A stretch of 64,000 bases of DNA from Hedera helix (taxonomy: Eukaryota; Streptophyta; Magnoliopsida; Apiales; Araliaceae): NCBI GenBank assembly GCA_947179155.2, contig OX359270.1:6832077-6896076 (forward strand), read 5' to 3'. The notes below the pieces were generated by a model. It was not told where the DNA came from. It was given only the letters and a program-made list of their open reading frames with translations, and did no database searches. Positions 36,045 through 47,380 of this stretch are shown piece after piece (the stretch's first letter is position 1; each line of letters begins with the position of its first letter). A program made the position numbers and the translations under genes.

Positions 36045-36059
36045 AAGGAGGGGTGAATG
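36022..36059 (+). other. 3' signature and polypurine tract
   Basis: AAATTTCGAGGACGAAATTT (8-bp stem, 4-base loop), then TTGTAAGGAGGGGTGAATG and the LTR start. This phrase is widespread before the 3' LTR of Tekay/Del-type elements. The purine run AAGGAGGGGTGAA is the plus-strand primer. Confidence 0.88.
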
Positions 36060-39000
36060 TGACACCCCAGGATTTTACAGAAATTTTAAATAAGGATTAT
36101 TGATAACTAAGTGAAGGTTATAAAACAAAACCTAGTTAAAATGATTAAATGAGATTATTTTGTGATTAAATTGATTTAGTAAGTGATAAATGTGATAGAT
36201 GTGACCTGTGTGGTTGAAATGGTACAGATGGATCTGTTGGAGATTTGAAGTGTCTGAGAGACCTGAGATATGATGGAATAAGAAATGAATATGAACTTTG
36301 ACGATCAAATGGAAGTATAAAGGATTAAGGATGAATGAATCGATGGTAATGCCTACGTTAAGGCAAATTAAAGGAAATTATTGTAAGACACGATATTATG
36401 TGTCAGCAGGGTTATAGATTTAATACAGGTACATGTGTATATGCATATGTGATTGATTATAGAAAGCTAGAGAATATTGGAAATGAGGAAATAGAATGTA
36501 AATTGATCGTAAGTTATGAGAATTAATAATGAGATTAAGGAATGGGCATAGAGAGGCGAGGGGTCAGAAATGTAAGGCTAAGATAAGGCCGTATGTGCAA
36601 GAAGGAGTAACCGTTTAACTTAACTGACATATTAGGAATTTACGGGATATTAAAGGAATGACACATGGATATTTGAAAATTATTATGAAATTATATTAAT
36701 TGATGGTTATAAGATAATCGATAATTCGATTTCTGAATACAGAAAGTAATACCCTGTGAGTGTGTAGAAAGAATATAGATTTCAAATATGATGTAATTAG
36801 CACATGTGTGTTATGTAAATAAGTGAATGGATGTTAACGTCATAATTATGATATTATGAGTATTAAAGGAATTAAGGACGATGAATTTGGTAATCCGGTC
36901 AAGGTTTGCTTCTCGAGGAAGCGGCTTATGGGAAAAGATGAACAATTAGAATGTATTGAGATGTTAGAAATTTAATTTGATTAGATAAGGAACCGAGAAG
37001 GTTTGAAAATGAAATAATATGCAATTGTGGCAAATATTACAAGTTAATGAGTTATTAAAGGAATTCAAGTTTTCAAGTGTGACAAGTAATTTGGGACAAG
37101 CCAAGTATGGACATTATTTGATGAAGGAATAAAATTCAAGTATGATGAAACGAATTTGGATCAAAAAGGATTTGATTTGGACAAGAAATGAGCAAAGAAT
37201 GAATTAATGGGGGAAAATGTAAGAAAGTCTAGTTATGAGGGGGAAAATTGCAAGAAATGAAAGTTTAGTCAATTTGATAAATTACCAAAATGCCCCTCAA
37301 TTGTCCTAAAGGGGTAAAATGACCAAAATACCCTTGATAATTTGGATAATGACTTATATGTCCCAAGTGGTGAAATGACAAGAATGCCCTTCACTTGTTA
37401 TGTGAAATGACCAAAACGCCCTTGGATGAGTTAACTATGGTTATGTCACCTAACTAGCTTAGTTAAGGCCTTAATAATTATCCAAAGCTAGCAAATCTTC
37501 CTCATTTTCGTGTAAGTGCTGAGAATGATATGCCCTAAGAGAGAGAATGGGAGTGAAAGCCATGGAAGAGAGAAAAAGAGCTTGAAATCATGAGCTAGAA
37601 AGCTTGGTTGGTCTTGGAGCAAGAAGAAAACAAAAATCTCTCATCATGACAAAGCTATCTATGCAAAGAAGTTGGACATTCAAGAAGGTATAAAAGTTTT
37701 ACAACTTTGAAACTTTAAGTTGTGTATGTTAAAAGCATGTATTTGTGGTTAAGGATATGAGTTATGTAAGAAAAGGTGGCTAAAATTGGAAGTTCATGAT
37801 TGAACCTTAATATATAAGGTTGTACATGTGTATATGAGGATTATGTGGTTGATAGGTAGTTTGATGATGTTTAGAGAGATAGAGATAATGATTTATGAAG
37901 AATCATGTGCTTGTTTAAGCTTGAAACCATGATTTAAAGAAGCAAATGTGTTTAATATGGTTGGTTTTGATAAAAACCTAGTTTGAAGTGTTGAACATGT
38001 TGGATTTATGCATAATATTTTGTTTAATAGCATATAAAATGCTTGAAAGGTCCAAAAGTATGATTTGTTAAGTAAAAGATTGAATACTAGGCTATACTTT
38101 GCATATAGATTTCGTAATAATCTGTAAAGTGCACTTGGATGTACATATGGAGGTTATAAAGACTTATAAAGTCATTAAATGTGTGTGTGGTTACTTATGT
38201 GGGGTGTTGAGTTTAAAGAGTCAAGTAAGGTTAAGTTTTGGAAATGGAAATTTTGACAAAGTTAAGAAAAAATCCAACTTATAGGTGATTTTTGGCAATT
38301 TCAAGGATTTGAAGGTAAAATGAAATCAAATGAGTCATTTTTATGATAATACATGTGTTTAGGTTGATTTGGTAATCAACGGAATCAAATTTGAATGAAT
38401 TGGCGATTCGAACGATCGGAATCGATCGTTTCGATTCGAAACGGATTTTTATGGACAATTATTGCCTCGTGCGAAGTTTTATCGTTTTGAAAGTTGGAAC
38501 ATGTCATATATAAGCTATGTGAACTATGTCAAGTGTTGGAATTGAGTTTTGAAGCAATTGGCCAAAAATCACAAAGTTGCAAAAGTTGAGTTTTAAAATT
38601 CTGAAAAAAATTCTAAGTCTGGAAACGTGTTGAACAGCCCTCCTAGGGGCTAGTGTATCTCTATTTTTAAGAAGCCAAATGAGTCAAGTAGTATTTTTGT
38701 AAAATACTAGGTAGTAAGGTCTAGATGTGGTCCAAATTTCAGCTCAATTGGAGTTAAGATGAAGAAATTAAAAATCGGCAAAGTTAGTGCAAAAATCAGA
38801 TTTCCAGATTTTGAACATGGCGCCCCCGCGCCATGTTTTGTACTAAAAGTGGCGCCCCGGCGCCATGTTACTGTTCATCGACCGAGAAGATTTCGCGGCC
38901 AGCGAGCTCTGGCGGCGCCGGGGCGGAGTTACTGTTCATTTGAAAAAATTTTAAGCTTCCGAAATGCTATATTTTGATATGGAATGATAAAGATGAGTTA

Positions 39001-40242
39001 TGTAAGCCCTAAATAGATAAAGAATGATCAAAATAAAGGATGTTAAGGTATAATGAAATGACAAATGGAAGAACATAACATGCCTAAAGTTAACCCAAAC
39101 CATGATTTAATATTATGAAAAGGTCGGGGGCAATGTGGGATGTATTACTAACCTACATAGGGTGTAATACATGAAATGTAATGTGATTAGAGATTAATGG
39201 TCAAGCGATTATGATCTAAGTTTGATAAGTCATATGAAATTATGATCCTGTATTAATGGATATAGGTTGTATATTTTCAGACAGCACTCAATGAAGCAAT
39301 CCAAGGCAAGAAGTGATGGAAAGGCTAAACGAGGCAATAGAGGTTAAGTAATAAATGCGGTACAGGCAAGTGTTTCAGACTTAAAAGTATTAATTGAACT
39401 ACGTGAATTATGTGATAGTTGAAATGGGCACTCTGTGCCACAACGTGATCTAACTGTTAAATGCAATACGTGATAATTGAACATAACATGGTAAAGTAAT
39501 AGAAGCATGATGCATATTATAAAATGTGAGCATGACAGGTGTTATCTGAATTACTTGCTGAGCCTATGTGCTCATTCTTGCTATGAACTAACGTTTCAGG
39601 TGAAGTACAAGAAGGCCGGAGGTTCCGGTGATGCTAAGGTAAAGAGTGTGAATGCATGGAGATGCGTGAAGAGATTTGAAATTGTATCTATGAGATATTC
39701 ATGTAAAACAGATGTATGTAAATTTGTATATATGCAAGTTATGTAATAACCGATTTTAAATGTTAAACCTAGATGGTAGAAAGAACAGTATGATTTGCTA
39801 ATTTGTGTTATCGGAGAATGAAAAAAAAAATGTATGTATGTATGGCATAGAGTTGTGTAAACAGGATATATATGTATATATGATGCAAATGTATGAATAC
39901 AGGAATATATAAACAGGGCCATATATAGATGAAACTATGGCGAAATTTTGTTACAAGTGATGAAATAATTATATATATGTATGTTTATAATAGGTCACAA
40001 ACTATTAATGGGTGACTTAAGTTCTAATGAAAGGTAAATGAATGTTGCGATCCTGAGACAGGTAAGGATTATAAGATTAAGTTTTTTTTTTAAAAAAAAA
40101 AATAGGGACCAAATTACGGTCAATTAAAGTTAAAGGTTAAGTTTGATGCACGAAATTCCAGGTTAATATGAATTTAAAGTTAATGAATATGATTTCCAGA
40201 GATAATCGGATAATTAAATAAAGTCGGGATTACGGGATGTTA

Positions 40243-40244
<2 letters not shown>
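36060..40244 (+). repeat. 3' LTR of the non-autonomous element
   Basis: Nearly identical to 29962-34144. Differences seen include A/G and C/T transitions such as TTTGCGTATAG against TTTGCATATAG and TTTTTACGGAC against TTTTTATGGAC, and one inserted T near 37136. Ends GGGATGTTACA. Its own hairpin module is at 39553-39599. Confidence 0.93.

Positions 40245-40274
<30 letters not shown>
40245..40274. repeat. (GT)n microsatellite (right half of the split tract)
   Basis: About 15 GT units directly after the nested element. It carries the right-hand GTGTG target duplication and continues the outer Tat-like LTR. Confidence 0.9.
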
Positions 40275-40279
<5 letters not shown>

Positions 40280-42009
40280 CTTAAATGTTTGTTGTGATGA
40301 GAAATATTGCTTTGATTCTTTCTATAGAAAAAGTGCTTTATCTGGAAAGCGTTTAGACGTCTTTTGACCCAAATAACAAGGCTTTGTTTTATAATAGAGA
40401 TTGATTTTTATGTCGAAAACGATGAGATTTTTTATTAGGTGTCGTTTTTAGAAAACAAGAGTTTTTTAAACTTTCGTCAAATAGGAATCGAGACTATACA
40501 TTGCCTTTTAACAGTAAAGCAAAAAATGGAGGCAACTTCTAGGAGCTCTTTAACCCTATGCACCAAAGTTTAATGAAAACGTTTATCTATTTTTACGAAA
40601 CCATTTTTTATGATATTTCAAAACCGCTTATAGCCTTTTCGTCAAACAGGAATCGACGTTCATTAAAACTCTTAATTTTAAACCTCGTGATTCTAATATC
40701 CTAATTTGATTACTTTTAGAAAACCTTTGTCGTTTGCCTTATTTTGGGAAATCGTTTTTTCCATGTCGTAAATCAAATCAAGCATTCAAAAATGTGTCGA
40801 GGCTATCCATGGGCATGTGAGCCATCTAAATAACCCCAAACACCCCCAATCACATTTTTTTCACTATTATGGGGCCTTAACCTGATTCTCGATATCGATA
40901 TCGCGTTAAGGCCCAAAAGTTACATATTTACAACGAGAATGTATAACGAAAACTACATGCGGAAATTATTAAATGGCCACAAGGATATCCTCGAGGAGGT
41001 TAGGAGGAAATTTCATAAGAAATCCTCTCTAACCGCCCCTAAGCCTCGGATCGCGACGTCAATGCACAAACTTATATTGGATCTAAACATAACGCCAAGC
41101 TACGTAAATATATTTTTTGAGTCGTAATACACCCGCAATAATGATCTAAGCTAGAAATATTAACAATAATATTCAAAATTGAAAACAACAACTACATAAT
41201 AATGGAGAAATGCCTTTTTTCACCTTGCAAATGCCCCAAAAACTCTTAAATACTTGTATATTAGTATTATATCACTCAATATATGAAAGAAGAGCAAGAA
41301 ATAAATACAAATACTTGATTTTTTCATCTCACCCGAGCCTTTCTCTCCCTAGAACTCGGCTTTCTCTCTCTATATATATATTTCATGAAAAAACCTTATT
41401 CTCTCTTCTGCAGATCAAAAATGACGATGTATAGGTGACTGAGGGCAGCTGCAGGTGCATCTGCGGCTGGCCGTGGATGCATCTACGGCAGCCTGTTGTG
41501 GTCGCCCGCGCCGAATCCTCGGCTGCCGTGTTGTCTCCTCGAGCCACGAAAAAGCACAGTTGTCGATGGTCGCAGGTGCATCTGCGGCTGCCCAGCTTGT
41601 TTTTCTCGATTTTCGTGTCACGCAGTCTTAAATCATCATTTTTTGCTATATTATTTTGGAAGGCTGTTACCTGATGTATAAATCGCTCTTTGTGCTTGGC
41701 TTCCAGGAGGCGCTGCCCCCTTACACCCCCGCCAGCTCACCGGCGAGCTTGGCAGCCGCTCGCTCACCGGAGAGCGAGACCCCCGACCATCGTAAGCGTA
41801 GTGGCCATTAGTCGTCTTTTGTGATCAAATCAGGTTCTTCTAGATCAGCTGTTTGCCTTGCCTGATGCTCGTTGTTCGCTGTGGCGGCTTTGACCGTAAG
41901 TTGTTAGGGTGGCTTCGTGTTAGGGTCCACCTTCCTTTTCGCGTGTCGGGTCAAGTGACGATTTTGCCCTCCTGCCAGGGTTAGTACAGAAGTGCAAATT
42001 TTGGGTGTC

Positions 42010-42013
<4 letters not shown>

Positions 42014-42059
<46 letters not shown>

Positions 42060-42227
42060 TATTCTTTACAAGTATTTTTGGATAGTTATACAATAATTTT
42101 TTTATATGTCCACAAGTACTCTCTTACTAAATAATAAATATATCTTATCGAAAAATTGTAACAATCGGTCTCGTGAAAATGTCAATTTTGATTATTAATG
42201 AACTTCATATATGTATGTATATATATA
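42014..42227. other. Short spacer with (TA)n(CA)n
   Basis: A TA/CA microsatellite (42014-42058), then AT-rich sequence with no gene. It lies between the Tat-like LTR and the MITE hit by the next solo LTR. Confidence 0.6.
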
Positions 42228-43604
42228 TAGTGATTGTAATATTTCGAACTTCCGAGAGAGTTGTAATCCGACTTTATATGAATAAATAAAGATTGAATTA
42301 CATCTTATATGTGTTATGGAATCTTCGTTATTGTTTATTTTTTTGCTTCGGTTCGAGTATCCAACCTTAGTACGAAAAATGAGAATAAAAGTTTTTTTTT
42401 CAAAAATTTAAGAAGAGGATAAAATCTAAACCCTAGGGTTTAAAATCTAGAAAACCTAACCTAGGCCCCCAAGCGAAACGTGTACGTCAAAATGGCATTC
42501 TGTTTCAGGATTCATCTTTCCTACACTTTGAAAACACGTTTTAGCCGATAAAATTATTTCTCGAAAAACACGTCAGGAATAGGACGAAATAGGAAAAAGA
42601 CAAAAAATATTTTTTTTGCCTTTTTAATCGTCTAACCATTTTCTGATAAATGATTGTCGAAAACACTATTCGCCGAAAAACTTGCAACGTCTTTTTGACT
42701 TTTCACTTCACAGAATAGTATTTATTCTGAACAAAACTCTTTAATATCTGACTTTTAAATTAGTAAAGGTTAATTCAACTGGAATACTTAGAAATAAACT
42801 AGGTTAGAGATAACTAGATTAGGAAACCTATTCTAGACCTAAACCTAGTTATAAATTAATTGAATTAACTAACTAATTAACTTAATTAGATTATTAGCAC
42901 TAATCCGGTTGGAATCGAATTAGGTTAAGGTAACTAGATTACCATATAACCCAATTAACATTTAATTAAACTAAACCTAACTAGGATTAAGGTTAATTAA
43001 GCTAAATATTAACCTAATCTATAAGTTAATCTAATCGATAAATTAATAACCTAATCAACCTAGGTTTATTGCTAATTAACTTAATCATGACTAAGCTAGA
43101 TTATCAAAAGGACTAAACTAACCTTCATCAAGCTTGGTAAAAGACCTTGATTGTCCCTCAAATAAATGGTTAATTCATCAACCAAACAAGCCCTAAAACT
43201 ATTCATTTGGTAGGCTAAGTGTTGGACCAATTAGAAGCCAACATGTGTATTATGTAATGTCACCAAAAATGTGATAATTGCAAGCTTTAAAGGCATGGTG
43301 AATCACTAATGTGTCGGCCAAACAAGGGGGAAATGGGTAATACACTTTGCCTTAGCTTAGCTTGGAAGTAATGTAACAATGTCTAAAATATCATAGCTTT
43401 GAAAGTTCTATAAATAGCAAGCTTAACTGACCATTTCTCCATTCATTTCCAAAGCAAAAGCAAAATCACTCCCTATATCTATTACTCCTAGTTATAATTC
43501 TAGTATTGGAAATTACAAGGAAATAATTAAAGCTTGCAAAAACCAAAGGTATAATCTCTAGTAGTTTTAATGTTCGATTTTTCTTTCATCTTTAATTTTT
43601 TAAA

Positions 43605-43985
43605 ACTCAAGAACGCGAGTTGTAGCCATGTACGATTGTAGTTCTCCATATTCTTCACATGTTCTTGAGCCTTTCTTCATTTTACAGTAGTTATAATGTC
43701 GAATTTCATTTCATAGTTTAAAACTGAAGAACATACGTCATAGCCATGTACGATTGTCGTTCTCCGTGTTCTTCATATATTCTTGAGCAATTATTATAAA
43801 TTGTTTTAATCAATTATGCAAGTCGTTATAATGATCAAATTTTGTCAATTATAAAGTGTCATAATCACTTATGTAAGAAGTTATAATGCTCAAATTATTT
43901 CAAGTATGAAATTCAAAAGCTTAAGAACATAAGTTGTAGCCATGTACGATTTTTCATTCTTCGTGTTCTTCGTGTGTTCTTGAGC
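43605..43985 (+). repeat. Three degenerate copies of a 'CATGTACGATT...GTTCTT' unit
   Basis: Each copy reads roughly AAGAACnnnnGT(T/C)(A/G)TAGCC, then CATGTACGATT, a TTCTCCnT stretch and GTTCTT(C/G)A..TGTTCTTGAGC. Starts are near 43610, 43728 and 43922. It lies in the solo LTR. Confidence 0.65.
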
Positions 43986-44998
43986 AAAAGTCACGAATCT
44001 TTCTATAAGAAGGTTTATAATTTATTATTTTTATGTTACAAAGTGTTATTGAGTCTTATAACATGATTTCTTAAATAATTAAAGCTAACTGAGACATGTC
44101 TCACATGGTTAACCCTAAAACTGTTGAGCAAAGTATGCTCATTGTCTGTTTTTGTCATTTTTTTAAAACTTAAAATTCGAATATGCCTTATTAATACAAA
44201 TGAAAGTTGTAGATCATGAAATTCTAAATAATTTAGACTAAAGAATAACTTCAAAATATTTCCGTATGATAAAGTTATGGCAGTTACCGAAAAAGGGCCT
44301 CAAAGTTGAAAAATTAGGGAGGCTCTCGGGTGGAAACCCTAAAAATCACCAAATTTTATGATTTTGAGTTAGTCAAGTCTCCTATAAATTACATCAATGA
44401 AAATAGTCTAGTTTAGTTATAAAAACATGTATAAAGAAGGAAAATTTGACGAACTAACATTCGGGTACACGTAACCCCTTATATAGGCATTTTAAACGAT
44501 TACCGAAAAACACTAATTATGCTTTAAGGCAAGTTTTCTATTCCTTAACCTTTGTTTACTTGTTTTCTATGTGATTTATACATTTTGTATATGCAACGTG
44601 TTATAAATTCTTGATACGAGAGTTATCGCTTCTTGTTTCAACATAACTTGCAAAATGAAATGCTTATTCGTGATATAATTCGAATCATGCTTTATTATAT
44701 CAAACCAAGTCGTCTTGAGGCGATCCTGACATGTGAAGTAAACTGAGATGAACAAAAATGTATCATTGTTCTTGATCTGTCCAGTGTAGGGTATGTTATG
44801 CATAACATGGGATGTCGTTAGGTTGATCCTCTTTCTATATCCACTATAAATGGTTCTAAGTCGAAAGACAAAGAACAGTTCAAAGTCTAACCACCACTCA
44901 GTCTTGCTATGTTAAAACATTTGTAAATATCAATTGTTGTGCCATGAATCATTACAATTCATATCAGTGTGAGCTCACTTATATGTTATGTGTTTAAT

Positions 44999-45046
44999 AC
45001 TTGCTGAGCATCTTAGCTCACCCTTGCAAATAAACATAATTTACAG
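44999..45046 (+). other. Conserved LTR hairpin and acceptor-like module (copy 3)
   Basis: ACTTGCTGAGCATCTTAGCT then CACCCTTGC: TGAGC/GCTCA stem with a 6-base loop, then AAACATAATTTACAG. A separate perfect palindrome, GTGAGCTCAC, lies 25 bases upstream. Confidence 0.72.
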
Positions 45047-46414
45047 ACAAACCCGAGAGCTCCGGGTCAAAGAAGAAAGGAAAGAAGAAATGCGTAAACT
45101 AGTTTATTGTTTTCCTTAACTGTTCTTAACTGTAGTCATAATGACATTTTGTAATAAGAACAAGTTTCACACATATAACCGAATATTATATAAATATTAT
45201 CAAGTTTTATCACATTCTCTTGTTACGTCTTTACTTTGATTTAAATCTAGAATTGTTAAAACTTAACATAGTATTAATAATGATCTATTTATCTGGATAA
45301 GGATCGGTAAATAACTTGTGGGTGTTGTACATCTGAGATAGGACTAAGCGACGTTGATTGGTCAAATCCATCGTTAAGGTTTCTCGGACCCAAGTATAAC
45401 TCGTTATTACTATTCTGAATGTCAAATAAGTATGATTATTGATATGAAGAGATATCACTATAACCAAATATGTTTCGAATGAGAGTTTTAACTAGTTGGG
45501 TAATGTTCTGTACGGAAAGAAAATTTTGCACCGGACAAAGATACAACCATTTGTCACAGATAAAGATGCAAATATTTATCACGGGTGAAGATATAAACAT
45601 TCACCGCGAGATTCTCTATTCCCAAGAGCCATCCTAATGATTTAATGTCGTGGATGTTGAAACATGTAAAGTTATAGAATATCTAAATATTAAGGATAAA
45701 AAGTGATGTTTGAGTATTAAATCCCTTGAATCGATTACAAGGACTTAGTACAAAATAATGAAAGATTTTTTGGAATTAAGATGAGAACTTTGTTTCAGAA
45801 TAAAGAAAATTATCTATAAACCTAATGATTTCGCATTTATAGTGAGCACCAAGTCAGTTATAGTAAGTATAATGATTTGGGGGCGTCACAGTGACGAAGT
45901 CAGAATTTATATTTAATAGGGTCAAAATTATTATGAGGCTATAAATAATTTAGCGGGAGTTCGGGACAGCGCCCCGAGCCAAATTTTTTGAATAATTTTA
46001 TACTTTCGAGTTGCATATATAAAACATATATTTGATTACAGTGATAATATAATAATTATTAGCTATATATATATATATATACACACACCCTATTGACATC
46101 TAATAAACTTTTCTAAAGACAAATTATTTATAAATAATTAATTCTTTCAAAAAATAATATAAAATAGATTATTAATTAGTTTATGAAGAATATATGAATA
46201 TACATATATTATATATAGAGGATATACGAATGATATGAGATTGATATTTAAGTGAGAAAGTTATAAATTTTTAATTTTGTCCCATATATTAAAAATTTTA
46301 TAAAATTTCAGTGGGATCAATTTGTATATAACTTTTAAATTTTGCCATACATAGTAAAATAAAATAAAATTTTAATTGGGTTAATTGACCCCACAACTCC
46401 TAATGTAGCTTCGT

Positions 46415-46419
<5 letters not shown>

Positions 46420-46470
<51 letters not shown>
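46420..46470. repeat. (TA)n microsatellite
   Basis: About 25 TA units between the MITE and the foldback element. Confidence 0.9.
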
Positions 46471-46476
<6 letters not shown>

Positions 46477-46647
46477 ATAATTATTAATAAATATTTAATA
46501 TGACATTATTTGGACAAATCTTTTCTGGCATATAGTAGTGGATAACACTGTTTATTAAAATCTGGACCATTTAATTTTTCATAAGAATGGCCAGAAAAGA
46601 TTTGTCCAAATAATGTCATATTAAATATTTATTAATAATTATTCTTT

Positions 46648-46648
<1 letters not shown>
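46471..46648. repeat. Foldback with perfect 59-bp inverted arms
   Basis: Left arm 46471-46529 (AAAAGAATAATTATTAATAA ... TCTTTTCTGGC) and right arm 46590-46648 are exact reverse complements, checked base by base. The loop is 60 bases. TA tracts on both sides (46420-46470, 46649-46680) extend the self-complementarity. It is non-coding and sits about 0.73 kb downstream of the NIA stop codon. It could be a young foldback MITE or a small-RNA hairpin source. Confidence 0.9.

Positions 46649-46707
<59 letters not shown>
46649..46707. repeat. (TA)n(CA)n microsatellite
   Basis: A TA tract followed by about 13 CA units, adjoining the foldback. Confidence 0.9.
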
Positions 46708-47380
46708 ATCCAAAAATAGAAAATGGTACCTAGCTCAGTAGCTCGATCCTGTCCACTTCTTCCAAGATAATGCTGATCCTGAAATACAGGTGAAACTAAC
46801 TGTACATAATCGTTTTTGGAAGGTAGTTCAGTAAAGGCAAACTTTGCATGCACGCTTACATGCATGGGAGCTTTTACATGAGGACAAAAAGATAAAGTTC
46901 ATCGGGAAGTATTTGGGGAGAGATTTTTATTTTCCTTTTTTTTTTAACTCTATAAAGTAAAATCAATTGTTTTGGGAGAACAGGAGAATCAAATAAAGTT
47001 TTATCAAAAGGGATCTTCTTTTTCTATTTTTAGTAAAAGATCCGCTTTTAAAAAAAAATTAAATTGGAGAATTTTACTTTTCCCCTAATTGTCCAGGCAA
47101 GTTACTAAGGAATGAGAATATTATAGATCCCCTTAGGGTAAAATTGTCGCACCAGACTATCATAAAATGTTACTACAAATGTACCAGTAACAAAAGAACT
47201 ATAGCTCCACACTCCCGTAAATAAAATAATCTAAATTTTTATATAAAAATAAAAAATTATACATATATTTTACATAACAAAAGAAAAAGAAAAAAAAAGA
47301 ACTAAATATATATCGTACAACTTTATTGTGTAAATTACCAATAAATCCCTTCTTGCATGCATGCATGCCTGCCATCTCCT
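46708..47380 (-). other. NIA 3' flank and 3' UTR
   Basis: Downstream region of the nitrate reductase gene. The minus strand has AATAAA signals (47327-47322 and one near 46930) and A/T-rich runs. An inverted pair GGATCTT...AAGATCC lies at about 47013-47042. No open gene. Confidence 0.5.
47322..47327 (-). terminator. Candidate polyadenylation signal of NIA
   Basis: AATAAA on the minus strand, about 54 bases after the stop codon. Plants use loose signals and the 3' UTR may extend further, so this is only a candidate. Confidence 0.35.

Larger units (their letters stand above)
29962..40244 (+). mobile_element. Non-autonomous LTR retrotransposon (LARD-like), complete
   Basis: Two direct LTRs of about 4.18 kb surround an internal region of only 1.9 kb. 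PBS (34148-34159) and polypurine tract (36045-36057) are in place, and GTGTG duplications flank the element. No gag or pol similarity is present anywhere; the longest frames (about 108 residues) lie in the LTRs and have no motif. The tRNA-Met PBS and the AATTTCGAGGACGAAATTT phrase before the PPT place it with Tekay/Del chromoviruses. By eye the LTRs differ at about 18 sites, around 0.4 %, so insertion is recent relative to its neighbours. It must rely on proteins of another element. Confidence 0.9.
29568..42013 (+). mobile_element. Tat/Ogre-like solo LTR split by a nested element
   Basis: The outer LTR is 29568-29961 plus 40245-42013, about 2.16 kb after removing the nested element and its 5-bp duplication. 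It begins TGTCAACGCCGAAAAAAGTC and ends TTTTGGGTGTCTACA. TATAT flanks it on both sides, but inside AT repeats, so this is weak evidence. The left part has GAGTCGCCAGTTGG and GGGGAAGGTGTTAGGCACCC, phrases I know from Tat/Ogre-type elements. The right part has a GC-rich zone (41430-41830) and a candidate TATA box near 41370. No gag, pol or second LTR is attached. Confidence 0.6.
42235..45890 (+). mobile_element. Solo LTR, 3.66 kb, Ty3/gypsy type
   Basis: Runs from TGTAATATTTCGAACTTCCG to TTTGGGGGCGTCACA. GTGAT on the left and GTGAC on the right make a 5-bp duplication with one mismatch. It contains ACATACGTCATAGCCATGTA-style short repeats (three near 43610-43950, each with CATGTACGATT) and the hairpin module at 44999. 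No PBS, PPT or coding sequence on either side, so it is a solo LTR left by recombination. Confidence 0.8.
42228..46419. mobile_element. MITE split by a solo LTR
   Basis: The MITE left end, TAGTGA(T/C), is at 42228-42234 and continues at 45896 after the LTR. Its right end is 46419. The reconstructed left terminus TAGTGACGAAGTCA pairs with the reverse complement of the right terminus, TAGGGACGAAGCTA. Both outer sides are TATATATA, which would be an 8-bp duplication but lies in AT repeats. The body (45896-46419, about 520 bp) is AT-rich and non-coding. hAT-type is the best guess. Confidence 0.6.

Noticed and set aside
41415..41681. Several overlapping frames at 41415-41681
   Set aside because: GC-rich zone of the Tat-like LTR with short direct repeats (GGTGCATCTGCGGCTG). 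Frames exist in many phases, so none is credible.
47013..47042. GGATCTT...AAGATCC inverted pair as a nitrate-responsive element
   Set aside because: Spacing and flanks do not match the published NRE form I remember; kept only as a note in the 3' flank.
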